Assembly: GCF_003130705.1 (NCBI RefSeq) | Contig: NZ_CP021355.1 | Location: 806,001 to 870,000 of the forward strand | Source of the DNA: Rhodococcus oxybenzonivorans | Lineage (GTDB): Bacteria > Actinomycetota > Actinomycetes > Mycobacteriales > Mycobacteriaceae | Reading direction: 5' to 3' | Length of the DNA stretch: 64,000 nucleotides | In this document: one piece after another, positions 46,014-55,312 of the stretch | Layout: each line of letters starts with the position of its first letter | Numbering within the stretch: position 1 is the stretch's first letter | Made by a program: the position numbers and the translations under genes | The notes under the pieces: generated by a model | Databases searched by the model: none | Seen by the model: only the letters and a program-made list of their open reading frames with translations | Told to the model about the DNA's origin: nothing

Positions 46014-46532
46014 TCACACACTGGTCGTCACCGGCGCTTGTGACTCGCAGGCCGACGCAGCAGCGCCCAGGCCGAGGAAGCCGATGGCAATCAAGGCGAT
46101 GAACCCGAGGAATACCAAAGCGGCGCCGAGTCGGGTGTTACCGATTCCTGACATGAGCACCGACCACGAAAGTGGCCCTTTCATCGCGAACACGGTGACA
46201 ACCGCTTGGAAGACTCCGGCCAAAACGCAAATGCCGCTGAGGACCCGCGTACAGGTGCGCACGGTGGCGATCGCGAGAACGGTGGACGCCGTCGCGAAGA
46301 CCCAGCCGAGCCAGCTGAAATACGCCGCTTGGAGGAAGGACGGACTTCCGACGCTCGCAGCCGCCAATCCGGCGAAGGTCAGATCCATCGCCGGGGAGTT
46401 CGTCGACGCTTGCGCCGGGACGTACGCCCCGGCTGGCCCCAGCAGACCCAGCCACAATGCCGCTGGACAGATCACGCCGAGCAGCGGCGGAATACGACGA
46501 CCACCCGCGGTGATCTCGATATCAGTGCTCAT
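46014..46532 (-). CDS. Small four-helix membrane protein, unknown
   Basis: A 172-residue protein with four hydrophobic segments: LLGVICPAALWLGLLGPAGA, AYFSWLGWVFATASTVLAIA, VLSGICVLAGVFQAVVTVFA and GAALVFLGFIALIAIGFLGL. No family is recognised by eye. The ATG at 46532 has AAGGAACAA upstream. It stands alone between mobile debris and the thioesterase gene, divergent from the latter. Confidence 0.6.
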   Translation of the reverse strand: MSTDIEITAGGRRIPPLLGVICPAALWLGLLGPAGAYVPAQASTNSPAMDLTFAGLAAASVGSPSFLQAAYFSWLGWVFATASTVLAIATVRTCTRVLSGICVLAGVFQAVVTVFAMKGPLSWSVLMSGIGNTRLGAALVFLGFIALIAIGFLGLGAAASACESQAPVTTSV

Positions 46533-46959
46533 TCGATTGTTCCTTCAGTTCGTAGGTGCACTTTGTTCGACTGGCAGTGTTGAAGTAGGCAGTGCGCCCC
46601 GCTTTTTGCAAGGTACAAATCGTTGACTGGGTTCGCGACAATCTCTCGGTGGCAGTCGCACCAATGCTGTTTCGCAGTTTCGTCACGGCGCGTTAAACGT
46701 GGCCGGCGATGACGTCGAATGCGCTGTGCCGGTTACATCCGCGACCGACTGCGACCCCAGACTCCATGTCGCATCCGGTCAGGGTTGACTGTATATCGAG
46801 TTCGACGGTACCATGATGACGCGGTCGGCGATAGAGGTTCGAGCCGATAGATCCTCTTCGAATCCTGTTCGGAACTCCGGCATTTCGCGCTCACTGCCCA
46901 ATATTGCCACCCAATAGTTCACCCGTCATTGAGCATGGGATGTGAACAAAGGAGCGTCC
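46533..46959. other. Intergenic region between divergent genes
   Basis: About 430 bases with no supported gene. It should contain promoters for the membrane protein (minus) and the thioesterase (plus). I see no clear operator dyad. Confidence 0.4.
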
Positions 46960-47610
46960 TTGCCGAAATTAACAGCAGCGAGCGATCAACCGACACCTAC
47001 GGCGCCGCAGCGACCTGGCGACCTGGCGGGGCCTACTCCGACCGAAGACCACCGAGGAGATCACGAGTTCGGTGAGCTCTTGGCGACCTTCCGCGAGCTG
47101 CAGGCTGCCCTGTCCGCAGCGGCGCCGCCCATTGGCCTGATGGGACAATTGCGCCGCGAGCTTCGTTCTGCGACGGAACGATTGGCGGAGTTTCGGGTGC
47201 CCGAACAGGAGCGCTACTCGCAGCGAAACGAGATGGAGGGCAGAGGGAGTCCGGTGCTGATCCCGTTTGCTGTTGAGGAGCTGAGCGAACGCTACATGGC
47301 CGTCGGTGTCGAGTTCACCGATGCGCACTTGGGCGGGAACGCCGCCGTCCACGGCGGCATTATTCCGCTGCTATTCGACGACTTGATGGGAAAATTTACG
47401 CGCAACAACGGGCAGGGTGTGTCGCGCACAGCATTTTTAAATGTGAACTACGGAAAGGTCACGCCACTCTATCGACCGCTGAGGGCGGAGGTGTCGATCG
47501 ACCGGATGGAGGGCCGTAAGACGTGGATTACCGGCGGACTCCTCGATGGTGAGGAGTTGCTGGCAGACGCTGACGCGCTGTTCGTTCGGTTGCTTCCCGG
47601 GCAGCCGTGA
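46960..47610 (+). CDS. PaaI-type hotdog thioesterase
   Basis: About 216 residues from the TTG at 46960, which has AAAGGAG at seven-base spacing; the GTG at 46942 is a second choice. The C-terminal ~130 residues show a hotdog fold with GNAAVHGGIIPLLFDDLMGK, the HGG motif and catalytic acid of PaaI-like acyl-CoA thioesterases, and ETSIDRMEGRKTWITGGL-like strands (actual EVSIDRMEGRKTW). The N-terminal ~85 residues are helical and polar without a known domain. It would release CoA from acyl-CoA intermediates, plausible for the neighbouring catabolic genes. Confidence 0.8.
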   Translation: MPKLTAASDQPTPTAPQRPGDLAGPTPTEDHRGDHEFGELLATFRELQAALSAAAPPIGLMGQLRRELRSATERLAEFRVPEQERYSQRNEMEGRGSPVLIPFAVEELSERYMAVGVEFTDAHLGGNAAVHGGIIPLLFDDLMGKFTRNNGQGVSRTAFLNVNYGKVTPLYRPLRAEVSIDRMEGRKTWITGGLLDGEELLADADALFVRLLPGQP

Positions 47611-47791
47611 ATGCCTCGGAGAGGCGGGGAACCAGTACAGGTAGCGAGATGTAGTGCGCCCCGGAGAAGCGGGACGGCCATCTCTTCGGGGTAATCGCGC
47701 CGGTGCGATGCCGAACGGGGCGCGCTATCGACCGCGGCCGGCGAGATCGGCCCGACAATCCGAGATTGGCATGTCACATCGGGCGACGACC

Positions 47792-48049
47792 TTAGCGCAG
47801 GGAGGTGGATTCGCTCCGGCGTCCGAAAGCGCCCTCGACGTGCAGTCGACACGTCGCAGCGAGGGTTCGATGATCGGCTGCGCTGAGATGGTGGCCATTG
47901 CGGTCACGGTCGAGGGCAGCGCGTACCCGATTGTAGAACTCGTCGGTAGACAGGCCGAAATTGACGAAAAGATCCTCGTCTGTCGCTCCTCCGTATGGCG
48001 CCCACGCCAGGGCGGTACAGACTAGTGCGCGGTCTTCTTTGGTTAGCAC
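47792..48049 (-). CDS. Small HTH-like protein related to DUF3263
   Basis: An 85-residue protein with GTG at 48049 preceded by AAAGGAA. It begins MLTKEDRALVCTALAWAPYG and has DEDLFVNFGLSTDEFYNRVR, the pattern of short actinobacterial DUF3263-like helix-turn-helix proteins. It lies downstream of the reductase gene on the same strand, separated by ~300 bases. A regulatory role is likely but the target is unknown. Confidence 0.6.
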   Translation of the reverse strand: MLTKEDRALVCTALAWAPYGGATDEDLFVNFGLSTDEFYNRVRAALDRDRNGHHLSAADHRTLAATCRLHVEGAFGRRSESTSLR

Positions 48050-48347
48050 AGGTATTCCTTTCTTGGAGGGGGACAGAGCCGTCAGCGGGATCAGCGAACT
48101 GATGCGGCCATTGGGGGACCAACCGGCGTTCCGGCCACCGCGACCGCCCGGGTCCGGGATTGGGACGTTACGAAGTTTCCGGAGGTGACTAGCATGCTCG
48201 ACTGCAGGTGAAGTTGTCGCGATCGATGAGACGGTGTCATGAAGATCTGTGATCGCAGCCGGGATGGCAGAGGCGGATCGTGATCGTGCCCATATCCGCC
48301 TCGCCTTCTCAGCTCATCCCGATTCGACCCGGTACACGAGCACAGCG
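48050..48347. other. Short intergenic region
   Basis: Nearly 300 bases between the reductase stop and the small HTH gene. No gene is seen. It may contain the promoter of the HTH gene. Confidence 0.4.
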
Positions 48348-49301
48348 CTAAAGGTCGAGGATCAGTCTGGCGCTCTTTGCGCGTGAGACACATGGGTACA
48401 TAACGTCATTCGCTGCCTGTTCGGCTGGACTGAGCAGACTGTCGCGGTGGTCGACCTCGCCTTCGAGGACCACCGCCTCACAAGTGCCGCACGTGCCCTC
48501 CTGGCATGAGGACACCGTGAATACGCCGGCCTCGTCGAGCATCTCGAGCACTGACTTGTCCGGTGGGACGGTCACCGTTTTACCCGTCCGCTCGAGTACG
48601 ACGTCGAAGGATTCGGTGCGGATCGGGTCGCCGAGCTCTTTGGGAGCGAAGCGCTCGAGGTGCAGGGCTCCGTCCGGCCAGGCTGAGCAGCGCTCTTCGA
48701 CCGCCTGCAGGAGTGCTTCCGGCCCGCAGCAGTAGATGAGTGTGTCCGGCTGCGGAACCTTCAGCACGGAGTCGAGGTCGATCATTCCGACCTCGTCCTG
48801 CGGATGAACTGTCAGGCGGTCAGGGTATTCGGACTCGAGCTCGTGCAGGTAGGCCATCGATCCCCGGCTGCGTCCACCGTATTCGATACGCACGTCGGCG
48901 CCGTCGGCAACCGCCTGAGCAACCATCGGTACGAGGGGGGTAACCCCGATGCCGCCGCCGATGAACAGGTAGCGGGGGGACGGATCCAACTCGAAGTGGT
49001 TGCGGGGTCCTCGCATATGCACGACTGCCCCATCACTCAGGTGGTCATGCACGTATCGGGAACCACCGCGGCTCTTCGGCTCGCGAAGTACGGCGATCTT
49101 GTACCGCGTCAGGTCGGTCGGTTCACCGCAGAGTGAATACTGTCGCACCAGTCCCGGCTCCATGATCAGATCGAGGTGTGCCCCGGGCGTCCACTTCGGC
49201 AGCTCACCGCCGTCCGGTCGCTGCAAGACCAGCTGCGCCACCTGGTCGGCGATCTGTCGATGGCTCGTCACCACGAGGTCGAGTTCGTGCTCCTCAGACA
49301 T
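48348..49301 (-). CDS. Phthalate-dioxygenase-reductase-type oxygenase reductase
   Basis: A 317-residue flavin and iron-sulfur reductase; ATG at 49301 with AGAAGGAAAG upstream (the frame's ATG at 49361 lacks this). Order: flavin domain with LVRQYSLCGEP (R-x-Y-S), NADH domain with FIGGGIGVTPLVPM and YCCGPEALL, then a C-terminal plant-type [2Fe-2S] domain, SSCQEGTCGTCEAVV ... CVSRA (C-x4-C-x2-C and a later C). This FMN-NADH-FeS order is that of PDR/VanB-type reductases, not the KshB order. It transfers electrons from NADH to an oxygenase. No Rieske oxygenase gene is nearby, so its partner is unknown. Confidence 0.9.
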   Translation of the reverse strand: MSEEHELDLVVTSHRQIADQVAQLVLQRPDGGELPKWTPGAHLDLIMEPGLVRQYSLCGEPTDLTRYKIAVLREPKSRGGSRYVHDHLSDGAVVHMRGPRNHFELDPSPRYLFIGGGIGVTPLVPMVAQAVADGADVRIEYGGRSRGSMAYLHELESEYPDRLTVHPQDEVGMIDLDSVLKVPQPDTLIYCCGPEALLQAVEERCSAWPDGALHLERFAPKELGDPIRTESFDVVLERTGKTVTVPPDKSVLEMLDEAGVFTVSSCQEGTCGTCEAVVLEGEVDHRDSLLSPAEQAANDVMYPCVSRAKSARLILDL

Positions 49302-49461
49302 TGTTACTTTCCTTCTAATTAAGAGGGTATGGAGGACAGGCGTCACAAGCCCACGAATCAAGCCACCGAAACGGGGCCACGATTCCGATCCGGTGAGGCC
49401 GATGTGTCATGCACCGCGTTCAGGCACCCAGGTGCATAGGACCGGTGCACAAGCGAGTTCC

Positions 49462-50691
49462 TCATGGAGGAGGTGCTCCGCCGATCGCGGCCGTCGCTGC
49501 TGCGGCAACGGTGACGAGCCGGGCGCAGCAATCGTTGATCTCGGCTCCCGATAGCGGTCGACCCAGTTTGTACAAGCTCAACAACAGCACCGCTGAGCCA
49601 CGGTCGTCGAATACCGGAACGCTCATCACTCTGACGTCGTATTTGCGGTCCGGATGAATAAGGGCGGGTTCGTAGTCGTCGAGGATGAGGGATTTAGTTG
49701 CCGCAGTCAGCTCGAGGGTCTGCTCTCGGCTCGCGTCCCGCAGCGGTAGTGCCGCGACAGCGCGTTCGAAGCGCCGTTGCTGGTCGCTTTCGAGCACCAG
49801 GGACCATCCGCGGTCGCGTACCCGATCGACGGCCGCTGCCAGCGCGTCCTGGTCCAGGACCTCACGCGATGAGGACATCCATCTTGTAACCTTCGAAGAG
49901 TCCTCCCAGGCGATCAATGGGACAGCCAGCGGCGGCAAGAACGGCATGCGCTGGCCAAGTCGGGTGTGGGGGGCTGTCCGGAGCCGGTCGGCCACACTAC
50001 TTCCGATCAGCACCAGTTGGTCACCGATCGCGGTGGAAGCGCAGCACTCGCCCTCGAACTCGTTGGCGAGGGTGCTCATCTCGTCACGAATTCGGTCCAC
50101 ATAGCGCAATTGTTGAAAGAGGTCTGCCTCCGCCGGCGCCGTCAACGATGTCGAGGCGAATCGCCCGTACCCGCCTTGGAAGAAGATCAGCGGGGAGTGA
50201 TCCGTCTCGACCTGCAGGTCTCTGACGCGTCCGACGACTATGTAGTGGTCCCCGGCGTCGTGGACAGTGTCGATATCGCAATCGATCCACCCGATCGCGC
50301 CATCGATCCGTGGTGCCCCGCTGCCTGCGGGTGTCCAGGAGATGTTCGCGAACTTGTCGACTCCCTTCAGGGAGAGTCGCCGACACACATCTTGTTGTTG
50401 TGCGTTGAGGATGCTCACGCAGAAGCGTCCGGAGCGTTCGATCGTGGGGAAGGTGGTCGACACTTTATCGGGGAAGAATGCCACCAAGGGGGGATCCAGG
50501 GAGACCGATGTGAACGACCCCACTGCCATGCCGACCGGTTTGTCGCACTCGTCTGTCGAAGTGATCGCGACAACTCCGGTGGGGAAATTGCCCAGGACGT
50601 TCCGGAAGTGGCGTGGATCGATCGCGCTATCGGCATTTACCACTGGAATCACCGTTTCTATCAGGATGGCCTTTAATCGACGCGTTGCCAC
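49462..50691 (-). CDS. Flavin reductase fused to an IclR-like effector domain
   Basis: A 409-residue protein; the GTG at 50691 is the longest start and internal GTG/ATG starts are possible. Residues ~25-185 form an HpaC/RutF-like flavin reductase (RNVLGNFPTGVVAITSTDE, VGMAVGSFTSVSLDPPLVAF, GRFCVSILNAQQ). Residues ~195-405 resemble the ligand-binding domain of IclR regulators (STAIGDQLVLIGSSVADRLR, GQRMPFLPPLAVPLIAW, VFDDRGSAVLLLSLYKLG) without an HTH. Such fusions supply reduced flavin to two-component monooxygenases and may be ligand-tuned. The oxygenase partner is not in the window. Confidence 0.82.
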   Translation of the reverse strand: MATRRLKAILIETVIPVVNADSAIDPRHFRNVLGNFPTGVVAITSTDECDKPVGMAVGSFTSVSLDPPLVAFFPDKVSTTFPTIERSGRFCVSILNAQQQDVCRRLSLKGVDKFANISWTPAGSGAPRIDGAIGWIDCDIDTVHDAGDHYIVVGRVRDLQVETDHSPLIFFQGGYGRFASTSLTAPAEADLFQQLRYVDRIRDEMSTLANEFEGECCASTAIGDQLVLIGSSVADRLRTAPHTRLGQRMPFLPPLAVPLIAWEDSSKVTRWMSSSREVLDQDALAAAVDRVRDRGWSLVLESDQQRRFERAVAALPLRDASREQTLELTAATKSLILDDYEPALIHPDRKYDVRVMSVPVFDDRGSAVLLLSLYKLGRPLSGAEINDCCARLVTVAAAATAAIGGAPPP

Positions 50692-50739
50692 CAGAGTTAC
50701 CTTAATTCTGGTCGTAACACATCGCTTGCGTACGGGAAT

Positions 50740-50961
50740 TTAAATGTTGTCGCCGGCCTCGACCCGGAAACCGACTTTTAGCGATACTTGGAAGTGCGCG
50801 ACGGCGCCGTTCTCTATGTGTCCTCGCGTGCCGATCACCTCGAACCATTCCAGGTTGCGCACCGTTTCGTGAGCGCGGGCGATGGCGTTCCGTAGGGCTG
50901 CGTCGGCGTTGTCGGGTGACGAGCCGACGATTTCGATGGAGCGGTAGATATGATTGCTCAT
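50740..50961 (-). CDS. Dodecin-family flavin-binding protein
   Basis: A 73-residue protein with ATG at 50961 after AGAAGGAAAG. It begins MSNHIYRSIEIVGSSPDNAD and contains AIARAHETVRNLEWFEVIGT and VAHFQVSLKVGFRVE, the compact beta-alpha-beta-beta fold of dodecins with the flavin-stacking tryptophan in NLEWFEV. Dodecins store or buffer flavin. Placement beside a flavin reductase gene fits this role. Confidence 0.87.
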   Translation of the reverse strand: MSNHIYRSIEIVGSSPDNADAALRNAIARAHETVRNLEWFEVIGTRGHIENGAVAHFQVSLKVGFRVEAGDNI

Positions 50962-51097
50962 TTTCTTTCCTTCTGTGTCGATGCGTGGTTGTGAGAACGG
51001 CCAGGGGCGAGTTCCTCTGGGTTTTGTTATGGCTTGCGTCGTCGATCCATGTACTTCTTGATTCTCGTCGTCGGTCCGCCGGCGGAGGCAGGCGATG

Positions 51098-52264
51098 TCA
51101 GAGGGAGCGTCCGATGAGTTCTTTCATGATCTCGTTGGTGCCGCCGTAGATTTTCTGCACCCGCGCCGCAGCGTAGAGTTGGGCGATGGGGTATTCCATG
51201 ACGAATCCGTATCCACCGAATATTTGCAGGCAGCGGTCAATTACTTCGACCTGTTTCTCCGAGCACCACAGCTTGGCCATTGAAGCGGTGGCTGAATCGA
51301 GGCCGCGCTTGATGTGATCGTCGATACAGTAGTCGATGAAGGTTTTTCCTACGAATGCGTCGGTTTTGCATTCTGCTAGAACGAATCGAGTGTTCTGGAA
51401 TTCGATGATCGGTTTGCCGAAAGCTTTCCGTTCGCGGGCATAGTCGGTGGCCAGTGCAACGGCTGTTTGCGCTGCTGCGGCGGCCATTACGCCGATGATC
51501 AAGCGTTCTTGACCCAGTTGATTCATCAGTTGAGAGAACCCGGCACCCTCGCGGTCCCCCAGCAGGTTCCCGGCAGGGACATGCATGTCGACGAATGCGA
51601 GTTCACGCGTGTCCTGTCCGTTACCGCCGATCTTCTCGAGGACGCGACCGCGCTCGAATCCGGGCAGGTTGGCTGTTTCGGCGACTATGAGCGAGATACC
51701 TTTTGCGCCCTGGCCGGGGTCTGTCTTTGCGACGATGATCAACAAATCACAGTGCGAGCCGTTGGTGATGAAGGTCTTCGAGCCGTTGATGACGTAATCG
51801 GCTCCGTCGCGGCGTGCAGTGGTTTTGATTCCTTGCAGGTCCGAGCCTGTGGTGGGCTCGGTCATCGCGATCGCTCCGATGAGGTCACCCGACGCCATTT
51901 GTGGCAGCCATCGGCATTTTTGTTCGTCGCTCCCGTAGGCGAGGATGTAGTGCGCGACGATCGCCGAGTGGACCGAGTGTGCGATCGAGGTGTCGAGTCC
52001 GAACACGAGTTCCTGCTGCACGATCGCCTCATGCCCGAAGTTCCCGCCGAGTCCACCGAATTCCTCGGGGATGGAGGGACAGAGCAGGCCGGCATCGCCG
52101 AGCTTCTTCCATACCTCGCGGTCGATCTGATGTTGCTGTGCCCAGCGAGTCTGGTTGTCTGTTACCTCGCGGGCCACGAATTCACGTGTGTGCAAACGGA
52201 ATTCGTGCTGTTCGGGAGTCTCCCACGGGCTCGGGTGGTTCGGAAAAATATTGGTGAGCATCAT
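51098..52264 (-). CDS. Acyl-CoA dehydrogenase
   Basis: A 388-residue acyl-CoA dehydrogenase with FAD. Visible: YSDEQ-type loop YGSDEQKCRWLPQMASG, AMTEPTTGSDLQGIKTTA (FAD binding), ITNGSHCDLLIIV, GQERLIIGVMAAA, and the C-terminal IYGGTNEIMKELIG, where the glutamate of N-E-I is the usual catalytic base. It oxidises acyl-CoA to enoyl-CoA, or in LvaC-like relatives removes the phosphate from a 4-phosphoacyl-CoA. The sequence alone does not decide which. It is separated from the next operon by ~180 bases. Confidence 0.9.
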   Translation of the reverse strand: MMLTNIFPNHPSPWETPEQHEFRLHTREFVAREVTDNQTRWAQQHQIDREVWKKLGDAGLLCPSIPEEFGGLGGNFGHEAIVQQELVFGLDTSIAHSVHSAIVAHYILAYGSDEQKCRWLPQMASGDLIGAIAMTEPTTGSDLQGIKTTARRDGADYVINGSKTFITNGSHCDLLIIVAKTDPGQGAKGISLIVAETANLPGFERGRVLEKIGGNGQDTRELAFVDMHVPAGNLLGDREGAGFSQLMNQLGQERLIIGVMAAAAAQTAVALATDYARERKAFGKPIIEFQNTRFVLAECKTDAFVGKTFIDYCIDDHIKRGLDSATASMAKLWCSEKQVEVIDRCLQIFGGYGFVMEYPIAQLYAAARVQKIYGGTNEIMKELIGRSL

Positions 52265-52388
52265 ATTCTCATTTCAACGCTCGTGCGTCTTCGCCCGGGT
52301 GGGCCACTGGTAGCGGGTCTTCTCGCCATCGACCGGGAGCGGTGTACGAGAGAGTCTTGACAAGGTGTGCGACGGGTGAGCGACCCGC

Positions 52389-52416
52389 CGCATCCCGCAA
52401 CAGGTTGGGGGATGCG
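52389..52416. terminator. Hairpin after the minus-strand catabolic operon
   Basis: CGCATCCC (52389-52396) pairs perfectly with GGGATGCG (52409-52416) around a 12-base loop. It lies just after the stop of the last operon gene (52445) on the minus strand. No U-tract is visible, so assignment as a terminator is tentative. Confidence 0.5.
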
Positions 52417-52444
52417 ACGGTGGTACGGCAACGCTCGTGTCGTC

Positions 52445-53332
52445 TCAGGGTCGGCCGTCGGCCCGGGGGACGTCCACCGTGTGGGTGTATAGCTCGGATT
52501 CCTTGGCGGCTTTGCGTTCCTCCTCCGCGAAGCTGGGTGCAGTGCACACCAGCAAGGTGCGGCCGTCGGGTCCGCCGAGCGTGCAGGAGTACAGCCCCAA
52601 ACCGTTGGGGGCCTTCACCTCGTCGACGATCGCCCCCCCGGGTGCCACGCGTACTGCCCGGCCATACAGTGCGTCCGCGACCCAGATATGTCCCTCGGCG
52701 TCGAGAGCGCACCCGTCGGGTGCGAAGTCGGTCTGCACGATGGTTTCGATCGACTCGTACGACGGTTCCTTGCCGACCTGTCCCCACACACGCCGATCGT
52801 GCAGCGCACCGTCCTCACCGATGGTGAATGCGGTGAACCGGGCGCCGAAGGTCTCGGCGACGATCAGTGTCTTACCGTCGGGGGTGACGACCATCCCGTT
52901 GGGAAAGCGCAGGTCTTCGGCGACGACGGTGACCGTGCCGTCGGGATCGACCCGGGAGACTGCGCCGGGGGCGGGGGTGCCACCTCCGAACAGGTCGAAC
53001 CCGAATGTTCCGACGAAGGCGCGTCCGCGTTGATCGACGACCATGTCGTTGGCGTAGCCGACTGTGTGCGGCGCGAGGTCACCGTGCAGTTGGAGGGTAC
53101 CGTCGCGATCGCGGCGCAGCACACGCGAGTCCTTCATCGAGACCACGAGCATGGTGCCGTCGGGCAGCCAACCGATACCGGAGGGCTGATTGGGGGCATA
53201 GCCCATCTCAGTGGTGGTGCCATCGGTGTCCACCCGCAGCACCCGGTGGGTGTAGAGGTCGGAGGTGTACCAGGCTCCCTCGTGCCACCGCGGGCCCTCG
53301 AAGAAGGTTCCTCCGTCAAGCAGTTTCTTCAT
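52445..53332 (-). CDS. SMP-30/gluconolactonase-like hydrolase
   Basis: A 295-residue beta-propeller protein with ATG at 53332 after GAGAGGAC. It has the metal ligands of the SMP-30/Gnl family: glutamate in FFEGPRWHEG, asparagine in VGYANDMVVD, and aspartate in DGCALDAEGHIWVADALYGR. These enzymes open lactones. It is the last gene of the operon beginning at 61651, so a lactone intermediate may occur in the pathway. Confidence 0.88.
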   Translation of the reverse strand: MKKLLDGGTFFEGPRWHEGAWYTSDLYTHRVLRVDTDGTTTEMGYAPNQPSGIGWLPDGTMLVVSMKDSRVLRRDRDGTLQLHGDLAPHTVGYANDMVVDQRGRAFVGTFGFDLFGGGTPAPGAVSRVDPDGTVTVVAEDLRFPNGMVVTPDGKTLIVAETFGARFTAFTIGEDGALHDRRVWGQVGKEPSYESIETIVQTDFAPDGCALDAEGHIWVADALYGRAVRVAPGGAIVDEVKAPNGLGLYSCTLGGPDGRTLLVCTAPSFAEEERKAAKESELYTHTVDVPRADGRP

Positions 53333-53357
53333 GATCGATGTCCTCTCGTTGGATGTG

Positions 53358-54782
53358 TCAGTTGGTGCGGGGGAGTGCGACGCTGACCGTGCGCAACTCG
53401 CAGTACTGGTCGAGGCCGACCGCTGCGTTGGCCCGGCCCACTCCGCTCTGTTTGGTGCCACCGAACGGCACCTCGGGGGAGACGATCCCGTGCCGGTTCA
53501 CCCATGCCGATCCGGCGTCGAGGCGAGCGGCGATCTCGGTGCCGGCTGCGATGTCGGAGGTCCACACCGACGCGCCCAGCCCGAAGTCCGTCGAGTTCGC
53601 GGCGTCGATCGCCTCATCGACGTGGTCGAAGGGGAGGATCGGCAGGGCGGGACCGAATTGCTCCTCCGCCACCAGGGCGGCGTCCGGGTCGAGGCCGGTG
53701 ACGAGCGTCGGCGGGTAGAACAGACCCGGTCCGGGTAGAGGTGCGCCCCCGGTCACTGCGGTGCCCCCCGAGGCGAGGGCAGTTTCGACGAGCGTCCGCA
53801 CCCGTTCGAACTGTGCCCGGTTCGCGAGGGGACCCATCGTCGTGGCCGGGTCGAACGGGTCACCGAGGGTGGTCGCCTGGGCTACCCGGGCCAGCGCCGC
53901 CGTCAAGGGCTCGAGGACGTCGGTGTGGACGTACAGTCGCTTGATCGCCGCACAGACCTGCCCCGTGCGGTAGAAGGCCCCCGCGAAGATCTTTGACGCG
54001 ATCTTGTCGACATCGACGTCCGGGAGAACGATCGCTGCGTCGTTGCCTCCGAGCTCGAGCGAGAGCCGCCGCAGCCGCGGCGCGGCCGCAGCCATGATCT
54101 GCCGGCCCGCTGCGGTGCTTCCGGTGAACGAGACCATGCCGATGTCGGGGTGGGTCACCAGGGCGGCGCCCAGCTCGTCGTCGCCGACGACGACGTTGAG
54201 AACCCCAGCCGGCAACACCTCCCTGAGCAGGCTTGCGAGCTGCAGCAGTGTGAGCGGTGCGAGGGGGGAGGGCTTGATGACGATCGTGTTGCCCGCCGCG
54301 AGAGCACACGAGAGCTTTTCGACGGCGATCATCACGGGAGCGTTCCAGGGGATTATCGCGGCGACGACGCCGATGGGTGCACGGTACACGCGGACGGACT
54401 GACGTGCGTCGTCGTGAATGATGTCGACCGGGAGCGGGTGTGCGGCACGGTGCCGCGCGAATGCGGCGGCGGCGGCAACCTCGAACTTCGCGTCCTTCAG
54501 CGGCAGTCCGATCTCGAGTGACAGTGTCTGCGCAAGAGTTTCGGCGTTATCGGTAAGGGTGTGTGCGATGGTCTCCAGTGCGCGGCTGCGCGTGCTCCAG
54601 TCGGCTGCCCACGTGCTGCCGGCCCGCAGAGCTGCATCGACGGCATCGTCGAGAAGCGCACGAGAGGCAACGGGACATTGTCCAGCGGACTCCCCGGTGG
54701 CGGGATTCTCCACGGTGAGAGTAGCGCCGGTGGCGACGAGTTCGCCGTTCACGAGCAACCGGGGCTCGGTGAGGATGGTCAT
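53358..54782 (-). CDS. Aldehyde dehydrogenase
   Basis: A 474-residue aldehyde dehydrogenase with ATG at 54782 after GGAAGGAACC. Landmarks: VVAAIIPWNAPVMIAVEK, FTGSTAAGRQIMAAA, the base in LSLELGGNDAAI, the nucleophilic cysteine in YRTGQVCAAIKRLYVH, and EQFGPALPILPFD. It overlaps the upstream DUF6285 gene by four bases, hence translationally coupled. Confidence 0.9.
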   Translation of the reverse strand: MTILTEPRLLVNGELVATGATLTVENPATGESAGQCPVASRALLDDAVDAALRAGSTWAADWSTRSRALETIAHTLTDNAETLAQTLSLEIGLPLKDAKFEVAAAAAFARHRAAHPLPVDIIHDDARQSVRVYRAPIGVVAAIIPWNAPVMIAVEKLSCALAAGNTIVIKPSPLAPLTLLQLASLLREVLPAGVLNVVVGDDELGAALVTHPDIGMVSFTGSTAAGRQIMAAAAPRLRRLSLELGGNDAAIVLPDVDVDKIASKIFAGAFYRTGQVCAAIKRLYVHTDVLEPLTAALARVAQATTLGDPFDPATTMGPLANRAQFERVRTLVETALASGGTAVTGGAPLPGPGLFYPPTLVTGLDPDAALVAEEQFGPALPILPFDHVDEAIDAANSTDFGLGASVWTSDIAAGTEIAARLDAGSAWVNRHGIVSPEVPFGGTKQSGVGRANAAVGLDQYCELRTVSVALPRTN

Positions 54783-55312
54783 GGTGTGGTTCCTTCCGTC
54801 GAGGGGGTCGCTGCAGTCACAGGAAAGACCGCCTGCCAGCCCACGCGCGCCTCGGCGTGTCGGCCCAGTGCGGCATAAAGTTCGTCGAGCACAGCGGCGG
54901 CACCGGGCTTGTCGAGCTTCCCCTGCAGCGAAGTGAGAACTTGCGCCGACAATGCCGTCACGTCGTGGTGCAGCTGTTCCACATTCGTGTGCCGGTCGCT
55001 TCCGGAGTCGGCCCTGCGACGCAGCTCGGCCAGCTCACCTGCAAGACTTTCCTCCGGCACTAGCGCCACGGCCGCTGCGCTCGAGATGAGCAGCTCGTCC
55101 ACTTCTGCGCGGAGCAGCTCGTGCCGACAACTGAGCTCGATCTCGACAGTGCGCAGCAGCTTCACCACCGCCCGCACCTCGCCGACCAGTTCGGCGGGCA
55201 CCACCGGGACCACCTCGGCGGTAAGGAACAGGCGAATCTGTGCGAGGGTGTCCAACCCAGTGGTGCGCACTTGTCGGGTGGATGGCACAGTGCTGCAACC
55301 GGTGTCGGTCAT
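54779..55312 (-). CDS. DUF6285 protein (LvaB-like partner)
   Basis: A 177-residue helical protein starting MTDTGCSTVPSTRQ, with VEIELSCRHELLRAEVDELL and a C-terminal EARVGWQAVFPVT. This family sits directly beside APH-like phosphotransferases and acyl-CoA dehydrogenases in many genomes. In the lva operon of Pseudomonas the small LvaB is needed with LvaA for phosphorylation of 4-hydroxyacyl-CoA, and I think this is its counterpart. Four-base overlaps on both sides support obligatory pairing. Confidence 0.7.
   Translation of the reverse strand: MTDTGCSTVPSTRQVRTTGLDTLAQIRLFLTAEVVPVVPAELVGEVRAVVKLLRTVEIELSCRHELLRAEVDELLISSAAAVALVPEESLAGELAELRRRADSGSDRHTNVEQLHHDVTALSAQVLTSLQGKLDKPGAAAVLDELYAALGRHAEARVGWQAVFPVTAATPSTEGTTP

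Noticed and set aside
48348..49301. Naming the reductase KshB (3-ketosteroid 9-alpha-hydroxylase reductase)
   Set aside because: Its domain order (flavin, NADH, C-terminal ferredoxin of C-x4-C-x2-C type) and R-x-Y-S motif fit the PDR/VanB group better, and no KshA-like gene is present.
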